From an uncultured Varibaculum sp. (GTDB taxonomy: Bacteria > Actinomycetota > Actinomycetes > Actinomycetales > Actinomycetaceae): a stretch of 11,619 bases of DNA. The notes under the pieces were generated by a model. The model was not told the DNA's origin and searched no databases. It saw nothing but the letters and a program-made list of their open reading frames with translations. The position numbers and the translations under genes are program-made. The stretch spans positions 1 to 11,619 of the forward strand of contig CAMYAU010000045.1 in the NCBI GenBank assembly GCA_947253735.1, read 5' to 3'. Shown one piece after another: positions 6,431 through 11,619 of this stretch (positions are counted from its first letter, which is position 1; each line of letters begins with the position of its first letter).

Positions 6431-7768
6431 TTAAAGTGACTGTGGTAGAAGTAGCATTAGCGCCTCTAAGGGTATGCTTACCCAGTCTGGGCGTTGTTCC
6501 GCTTCGTAGCGCACTTCATAGAGGGCTTTTTCCACTTCAAAAGCCCTTAAAATCACCAGAGCAGGATTAGCAAGTTGGTCTTCACCAAAATATCCGGACA
6601 GGAACGCTAGACGGGCTCGATTAAGCCAATCTCCATCAGCGCCGCCTTCTACCCGGGCATAATCAAAAGAACGTAACATTCCAGCAATATCGCGTTCTAC
6701 CTGGTCGGGGGCAGTGCGTTCTTCCAGGGGGCGCAAAGGTTCGCCCTCGAAATCAATCACATACCAGCTGTCAGAGCTGTATAGACACTGTCCTAGGTGA
6801 TAGTCCCCGTGTACCCGTTGGGTAGGTGGCAACGCTCCCAGACCGGTCAACGCTTGGGCGAGGCGATCTACTTCCTCCCCGATTTGCGGATGTTCTCGCA
6901 GCTGCGGATAAGCTGCATCCGCCTGCTGATACTGGTGGCGTAAGCGAGTAGCCAGCATAGTGCCCGAGGCGGGATCTTCGCCGGGGCCAAAAGCCTCCAA
7001 TAAGTGGCGATGCATGTCTGCAGTGGTCTGTCCCAATTTGCGGGCCAACTCTGTGGGGTCTTCGCCGTTGCGCGCTAGGGAACAAATCATTTTGAAACCA
7101 TCGCGGGCCTCATCTAGGCGGATCGCCGCGCAAGCCGTGGTGACCTGTTGGGGTTGGCCATCTGGATCCCACAGGTTTAGCTGAGAGTATCCGCGCGGCT
7201 GCGGCACCCCTTTCCAGCCGGTGCGAGCCAGCTCCAGCGGTACGGTCACCTCCGGGTTCGCTCCGGTCACCAACACCCGGAAAAACTTGATAATCGTCGG
7301 ATATTTACCGCCCAGTAGCACTGACGAATTAGACTGCTCACCGCTTAAAACTTTGCTATCTGAACTGGCCTTAAGTAGCTGGGGCAGTAGATCTTCGGCC
7401 TCTGACAACAACGGTAAGGTCCCGGCTTGATGGGTGGAACGGATCCAATAGTGAATATAGGCGGGACAATAGGGGGCATCAATTAGGTAACCCGGGTTCT
7501 TCGAGGGATAGGCGGTGCGCCCAGCAACCCCCTCACTATCCCAATCAGCAACCAACGCCAGAGGGAGGTGATACCAGACTCCCCGCGCCTCTAAAATTAG
7601 TAAGCGGAACTGCGGATCATCGAGTTCGCGATAATCTAACACCCGCACCTGGGAGCGCTCCAAATGGGAGGGAAACCAGCGTCGCAGGGTTAGGTAGTCC
7701 CAGATCGTGTCGATGATAGCGTCTCTGCTGGGCCATTGCGGTTGGCTACTAGGGGACTCAGTGGTCAT
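6431..7768 (-). CDS. mak: Maltokinase (ATP:maltose 1-phosphotransferase)
   Basis: Cytoplasmic enzyme (EC 2.7.1.175, also called Pep2) that phosphorylates maltose with ATP to alpha-maltose 1-phosphate, the donor for GlgE. Its 445 residues match the usual length of stand-alone actinobacterial maltokinases (about 450). The N-terminal cap domain occupies roughly residues 10-110. A nucleotide-binding segment with GEQSNSSVLLGG and Lys161 (IIKFFR) follows. The aminoglycoside-phosphotransferase-like catalytic loop is RVHGDYHLGQ (Asp322 as catalytic base) and the metal-binding loop is VIDFEGEP (Asp339). The family motif AGMLRSFDYA follows at about 362-371. The ATG start is fixed by an AAAGGAG site 7 nt upstream, inside treS. 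The start overlaps the treS end by 11 bp (ATGACCACTGA), so the two are translationally coupled. Some actinobacteria carry TreS and Mak as one fused polypeptide; here they are separate. Confidence 0.95.
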   Translation of the reverse strand: MTTESPSSQPQWPSRDAIIDTIWDYLTLRRWFPSHLERSQVRVLDYRELDDPQFRLLILEARGVWYHLPLALVADWDSEGVAGRTAYPSKNPGYLIDAPYCPAYIHYWIRSTHQAGTLPLLSEAEDLLPQLLKASSDSKVLSGEQSNSSVLLGGKYPTIIKFFRVLVTGANPEVTVPLELARTGWKGVPQPRGYSQLNLWDPDGQPQQVTTACAAIRLDEARDGFKMICSLARNGEDPTELARKLGQTTADMHRHLLEAFGPGEDPASGTMLATRLRHQYQQADAAYPQLREHPQIGEEVDRLAQALTGLGALPPTQRVHGDYHLGQCLYSSDSWYVIDFEGEPLRPLEERTAPDQVERDIAGMLRSFDYARVEGGADGDWLNRARLAFLSGYFGEDQLANPALVILRAFEVEKALYEVRYEAEQRPDWVSIPLEALMLLLPQSL

Positions 7769-9665
7769 CTTTATTCTCCTTTAGCGCCGAGAAATCTAAG
7801 GCCGGGTAAGAGTCAGCGGCCATCTGGGCGTCTTTATCAGGCTGCGGTGAGGCTACCGGGGTAGCGCTGTGAACAATCACCGGCAAGGAAGTACTGGTAG
7901 TTGGGGGTTCTTTTTCTCTATTTTTCAGGTCTTGCGCCTGTTCGGGGGTAAAAAGCTCCAACCAATAAAAACCGTGGCGGTTCATGGTGACGGTTACGGT
8001 TTCATCTGCGTCCACCGCGGGGAACCAACCCCCGTCGAAGGCTTCACGTAGACACCAGCTGGCCATACCCGGCAGGGATAGCCGCGCCGCTACTGCGCCC
8101 TCACCCAAGTTATATACACAGAGCACCGTAGAGTTCTGGTCGCGGCGAATAAACGCCAACACCGAGTCTTGATCCGTGCCCACCTGCGATAATGAGCCTT
8201 GCCCAAAACAGCTAAGGCGGCGGCGTAGATGGATAGCTCCGCGCAACCAGTGCAGCAGGGAAGTGGGGCGCCCCAGGGATTCTTGCACGTTAATGGTGCG
8301 GTTATCCCAACCGGGAGCATCAATCAAAGGCACTAGGAAAGTTTCCGGATCTGCGGTAGAAAAACCGGCGGTAGCGGAAGTGTCCCACTGCATGGGGGTA
8401 CGTACCCCGAACCGGTCCGGCAACCAAATATTGTCACCCATCCCGATTTCGTCTCCGTAATAGAGGAAGGGGGAGCCGGGCATAGACAGCAAGAGGGCAT
8501 GGGCGAGTTCTATTTTGCGGCGCGATCCCCCTAAAAGGGGAGCGAGGCGGCGACGAATCCCCACATTTGCCCGCATCCGGGACTCGGGTGCATACCAGGA
8601 ATACATGTCTTCGCGTTCCTGGTCAGTAACCATTTCCAGGGTGAGCTCATCGTGATTACGCAAGAAAGTGCCCCATTGGGAACCCGCCGGCAGCTCGGGC
8701 AGTTCCGCCAAGATTTGCCGTAGCCCTTTCGAAGACCCGGTACGTAGCGCCGCGAAAAGTTTTGGCATTAGGGGGAAATGGAAACAAATATGGCACTCCG
8801 GATTGGATTCAGTACCGAAATAGTCAATCACATCCAAGGGGGGCTGATTGGCTTCGGCCACCATCAAAGTTCCCGGGAACTCCGCGTCCACCATTTTGCG
8901 GAGTTCACTCACAAACCAGTGAGTTTTCGGCAGGTTTTCGCAGTTAGTTCCGTTTTCTTCAAAGAGATAGGGGATCGCGTCCAGGCGGAAACCGTCCACC
9001 CCGGTGCGGCACCAATAGCGCACCACGTTCATTACTGCCGCTTGCACCTGAGGATTCTCGAAGTTCAAATCCGGTTGGTGGGAAAAGAAACGGTGCCAAT
9101 AGTACTGTCCGCGTACCTCGTCATAGGTCCAGTTAGAAGTCTCAGTGTCGATAAAAATGATTCGGGCATCCCGATATTCCTGGTCGCTATCGCGCCAGAC
9201 ATAAAAATCCCCGTATTCGCCCTCGGGATCTTTACGGGAAGCCTCGAACCAAGGATGCTGATCAGAGGTGTGGTTAACCACGATATCAATCAAGATTCGG
9301 ATCCCGCGTTCATGAGCAGCCTCCACCAGGGCAGTGAAGTCCTCCATCGAACCGAAAGCTGGATTAACATCGGTGTAGGCGCTGATATCGTAGCCGCCAT
9401 CGCGCATCGGCGAGGGATAAAACGGTGGCAGCCACAGGCAATCCACTCCCAGCCAAGCCAGGTAATCCAGACGCGAAATTAGCCCCTGGAAATCACCGAC
9501 CCCATCCCCGTTAGAATCCGAAAAGGCCTGGATCAACACCTCATAGAAAACGGCGCTGCGATACCAACCTGGATCCTGAGCCGGGGAGAGAACCGCCTGG
9601 GAAGCCCGGCGCGGCAACAATAATTTGCCCAGGTTATCGCGTTCCTCGCTGATGGCTTCGCTCAA
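7758..9665 (-). CDS. treS: Trehalose synthase / maltose alpha-D-glucosyltransferase
   Basis: GH13 enzyme (EC 5.4.99.16) that interconverts trehalose and maltose in the cytoplasm and feeds maltose to Mak. All four GH13 conserved regions are present: DIVVNHTSDQHPWF (about 127-140); GVDGFRLDA with nucleophile Asp229; LMVAEANQP with acid/base Glu271; and FLRNHDE with Asp339. QAFSDSNGDGVGDFQG and the MRDGGYDIS segment are also typical. The start is TTG at 9665, supported by AAGAGGAG 6 nt upstream; no better start with a ribosome site is seen. The catalytic and C-terminal beta domains end near residue 572 (GFYWLELF). They are followed by about 60 low-complexity, Pro/Thr/Ser-rich residues without a recognisable domain, just before the overlap with mak. 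It lies 26 bp after glgE in the same operon. Confidence 0.95.
   Translation of the reverse strand: MSEAISEERDNLGKLLLPRRASQAVLSPAQDPGWYRSAVFYEVLIQAFSDSNGDGVGDFQGLISRLDYLAWLGVDCLWLPPFYPSPMRDGGYDISAYTDVNPAFGSMEDFTALVEAAHERGIRILIDIVVNHTSDQHPWFEASRKDPEGEYGDFYVWRDSDQEYRDARIIFIDTETSNWTYDEVRGQYYWHRFFSHQPDLNFENPQVQAAVMNVVRYWCRTGVDGFRLDAIPYLFEENGTNCENLPKTHWFVSELRKMVDAEFPGTLMVAEANQPPLDVIDYFGTESNPECHICFHFPLMPKLFAALRTGSSKGLRQILAELPELPAGSQWGTFLRNHDELTLEMVTDQEREDMYSWYAPESRMRANVGIRRRLAPLLGGSRRKIELAHALLLSMPGSPFLYYGDEIGMGDNIWLPDRFGVRTPMQWDTSATAGFSTADPETFLVPLIDAPGWDNRTINVQESLGRPTSLLHWLRGAIHLRRRLSCFGQGSLSQVGTDQDSVLAFIRRDQNSTVLCVYNLGEGAVAARLSLPGMASWCLREAFDGGWFPAVDADETVTVTMNRHGFYWLELFTPEQAQDLKNREKEPPTTSTSLPVIVHSATPVASPQPDKDAQMAADSYPALDFSALKENKDDH
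7776..7782 (-). promoter_or_regulatory. Strong ribosome binding site for mak inside treS
   Basis: AAAGGAG on the minus strand, 7 nt before the mak ATG, encodes the Lys-Glu of the TreS tail (ALKENKDDH) at the same time. It supports independent or coupled initiation of Mak at the treS stop codon. Confidence 0.8.
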
Positions 9666-9671
9666 GAAATA

Positions 9672-9679
9672 CTCCTCTT
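9672..9679 (-). promoter_or_regulatory. Ribosome binding site that supports the TTG start of treS
   Basis: AAGAGGAG on the minus strand in the 26-bp gap after glgE, 6 nt before TTG at 9665. The strength and spacing of this site are the reason for accepting a TTG start. Confidence 0.75.
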
Positions 9680-9691
9680 AAATGTTTCAGT

Positions 9692-11619
9692 TTAGGAAGC
9701 TTCAATGGACATAATATGGGCAGGACGATCATAGGGGTTGAGCTCAAAGTAGTTAGCTGCCCCCCAATCGTAAACTTTCCCATCTAGCTCATCACGGACT
9801 TTAAAGAAGGACGAGGACGAGCCGCTGATCTTTAGAGCCGATAGATCCAGGTGGATAGCGCCAATCGCGGTTTCATTAGGATTCAGGTTGACCACCACGA
9901 TCACGGTATCAGCGACCCCGGTGGGAGATTCCCAAGCATCCAGGTGCCGGGAGAAACAAACTACTCCCGGATGGGTGGTTTCATGAATCTTTAAGTTCCG
10001 CAGACGCTGCAAGGCCGGGTGACGGCGGCGAATCCCATTTAAAGTAGTGAGCAAACCCATCATTTCTTGCGCGGTTTTCCCGGAATAATCACGCGGCTTG
10101 TACTGGTATTTCTCGTTATCTATTTGCTCTTCAAAACCGGGACGTTGCACATTTTCTACCAGCTCATAGCCGTTATAAATCCCCCAGCTGGGCGAGCCGG
10201 TCGCGGCCAAAACTGCCCGCATCTTGAAAGCCCGCATCCCCCCGTCAACCATGATTTGGGTCAAAATATCGTGGGTGGTGGGCCAGAAGGAAGGCCGCAT
10301 ATAGGGGCTGGAATCCCAAGCCACCTCGCGGAAGTATTCTTCGATCTCTTTCCGGGTGTTTCTCCAAGTGAAATAGGTATAGGACTGGTGGAAACCTACC
10401 TGCGCTAAAGTGCGCATCATCGCGGGGCGAGTAAAGGCCTCAGCCAGGAACAGCACCTCAGGATGTTTGTGATGGAACTCCGCCAAAATTTCTTGCCAGA
10501 ACTGTACCGGCTTAGTGTGGGGATTATCCACCCGGAAAATTGTTACCCCGTGATCGATCCATTTTTGAATCACATCCCGCACCGCGTTATACAAGCCGCG
10601 ATAATCTTGATCAAAAATCAAGGGATAAATATCTTGATACTTCTTGGGAGGATTCTCTGCATAGGCAATCGTCCCATCCGGACGGTGCTTAAACCATTCC
10701 GGATGATCCTTCACCCAGGGGTGATCCGGGGAGCATTGCAACGCCAAATCCAGCGCCACTTCTAGCCCTAGCCCTTTAGCCTTCTTTACGAAGTAATCGA
10801 AATCATCGAAATTGCCCAGGTCAGGGTGAATCGCATCGTGACCACCCTCGGGGCTACCAATACCGTAGGGAGAGCCCGGATCATCCGGGGTGGCCTCCAA
10901 AGAATTGTTGCGGCCCTTACGGAAAGTAGTTCCGATCGGATGGATTGGGGTTAAATAGGCGACGTCAAAACCCATCGAGGCAATGCGGGGCAGATCCGCA
11001 GCCGCAGTGCGCAAGGTTCCTGAATGCCAATGGCCTTCCTTATCTTGATAGGCGCCGATAGAGCGGGGGAAGATTTCGTACCAAGAACCATAGAGGGCGC
11101 GTTCACGGTCAACCCGCAAAGGATAAGTACGAGAGGATTCCAGCAGGTCACGCAGAGGGAATGCCCGGAAAACTCCCCTGATTGAGGAGTGGAGCCCCAC
11201 TGAGAGACGCTCTTGAGCAGGACGCGACTTATCCCGCATCGCTTTAGCCGCATCCAAGAGGTGAGCGGCGCTCTTAGCATCTGGCGCCTGCTGGGTGGGA
11301 TTATTCACGGCCTCCCCGTGGGCCGCGCGCTCAAAAAGTCGCGCCCCCAGCTCGAACTCCATCTCCACATCTTGATCCGCCTGCACCTTAATAGAGGCTT
11401 CTTTCGCCCAAGTCTGATAGGGGTCGCAGAAAGTATCGACCCTAAAAGCCCAATCCCCAACAGTAGTGGGTTTTATCCAGGTCTCCAGCCGATCCAAACC
11501 GGGAGCCACATCGTACATCCGCGCCCGCATAGTTTCTTTGCCTTGCGGATCCAACAATACGACCTCTGCCCCTAAAGCGTCGTGGCCTTCCCGGAACACG
11601 GTGGCGCGCACCGGGAAAG
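9692..11619 (-). CDS. glgE: Alpha-1,4-glucan:maltose-1-phosphate maltosyltransferase, 5' end cut by window edge
   Basis: GH13_3 enzyme (EC 2.4.99.16) that transfers maltosyl units from maltose 1-phosphate to the non-reducing end of alpha-1,4-glucan, releasing phosphate. The frame stays open to the right edge (FPVRATVFREGHD), so the GTG at 11611 is an internal Val codon and the true start is outside. Counting from that Val, the visible part has an N-terminal beta-sandwich (1-100), a helical linker, then the catalytic barrel with YGSWYEIFPRS (174-183), GSPEGGHDAIHPDLG (252-266), IFRVDNPHTKP with nucleophile Asp362, FLAEAFTRP with acid/base Glu391, and THDIL with Asp448. These are all offset by 32 from Asp394, Glu423 and Asp480 of the Streptomyces coelicolor enzyme, as I recall that numbering, so about 30 residues are missing. 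It is the first visible gene of the glgE-treS-mak operon; the promoter is outside the window. Confidence 0.96.
   Translation of the reverse strand, partial: FPVRATVFREGHDALGAEVVLLDPQGKETMRARMYDVAPGLDRLETWIKPTTVGDWAFRVDTFCDPYQTWAKEASIKVQADQDVEMEFELGARLFERAAHGEAVNNPTQQAPDAKSAAHLLDAAKAMRDKSRPAQERLSVGLHSSIRGVFRAFPLRDLLESSRTYPLRVDRERALYGSWYEIFPRSIGAYQDKEGHWHSGTLRTAAADLPRIASMGFDVAYLTPIHPIGTTFRKGRNNSLEATPDDPGSPYGIGSPEGGHDAIHPDLGNFDDFDYFVKKAKGLGLEVALDLALQCSPDHPWVKDHPEWFKHRPDGTIAYAENPPKKYQDIYPLIFDQDYRGLYNAVRDVIQKWIDHGVTIFRVDNPHTKPVQFWQEILAEFHHKHPEVLFLAEAFTRPAMMRTLAQVGFHQSYTYFTWRNTRKEIEEYFREVAWDSSPYMRPSFWPTTHDILTQIMVDGGMRAFKMRAVLAATGSPSWGIYNGYELVENVQRPGFEEQIDNEKYQYKPRDYSGKTAQEMMGLLTTLNGIRRRHPALQRLRNLKIHETTHPGVVCFSRHLDAWESPTGVADTVIVVVNLNPNETAIGAIHLDLSALKISGSSSSFFKVRDELDGKVYDWGAANYFELNPYDRPAHIMSIEAS

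Noticed and set aside
8778..9482. A 234-codon plus-strand open frame within treS
   Set aside because: It is the antisense of a fully conserved GH13 catalytic domain, and its translation shows no domain pattern.
11609..11611. GTG as the start of glgE
   Set aside because: Upstream codons stay open and the segment VRATVFREGHD is internal in GlgE proteins; about 30 residues precede it in the family.

Overview
The window looks like chromosome from a Gram-positive actinobacterium of moderate G+C. The evidence is a glgE-treS-mak alpha-glucan operon, a PucR-type regulator, and a very long secreted wall protein with an LPxTG-like C-terminal sorting signal and SpaA-like repeats. Base composition is clearly lower than in typical Streptomyces or Mycobacterium. 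A member of the Actinomycetaceae, of the Varibaculum or Mobiluncus kind, would fit, but the sequence alone does not settle the genus.

Layout. Positions 1-1256 (+) hold the 3' part of a PucR-family transcription regulator, cut by the left edge. Positions 1253-6313 (-) encode a 1686-residue surface protein: signal peptide, long beta-helix-like region, a Listeria/Bacteroides-repeat-like domain, six SpaA-like domains, a Pro/Thr/Glu-rich stalk and a membrane anchor. The two genes converge and their TAG stop codons interlock in one CTAG. An 87-118 bp AT-rich intergenic region (its size depends on the start codon) carries two inverted repeats and separates the surface protein from the operon upstream. 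That operon, all on the minus strand and transcribed right to left, is glgE (9692 to beyond the right edge), treS (7758-9665) and mak (6431-7768).

The three operon enzymes make one pathway. TreS isomerises trehalose to maltose, Mak phosphorylates maltose to maltose 1-phosphate, and GlgE adds the maltosyl unit to an alpha-1,4-glucan chain. treS and mak overlap by 11 bp and glgE and treS are 26 bp apart, so cotranscription is likely. No branching enzyme gene (glgB) follows mak; the surface-protein gene lies there instead.

The main points of interest are in the surface protein. Its sorting motif reads LRVTG rather than LPxTG. All six SpaA-like domains seem to lack the lysine that forms the usual internal isopeptide bond, and three also carry Gln in place of the catalytic Glu. 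The domains fall into two types in the order A-A-A-B-A-B. I found no mobile element, CRISPR array, tRNA or rRNA in the window.
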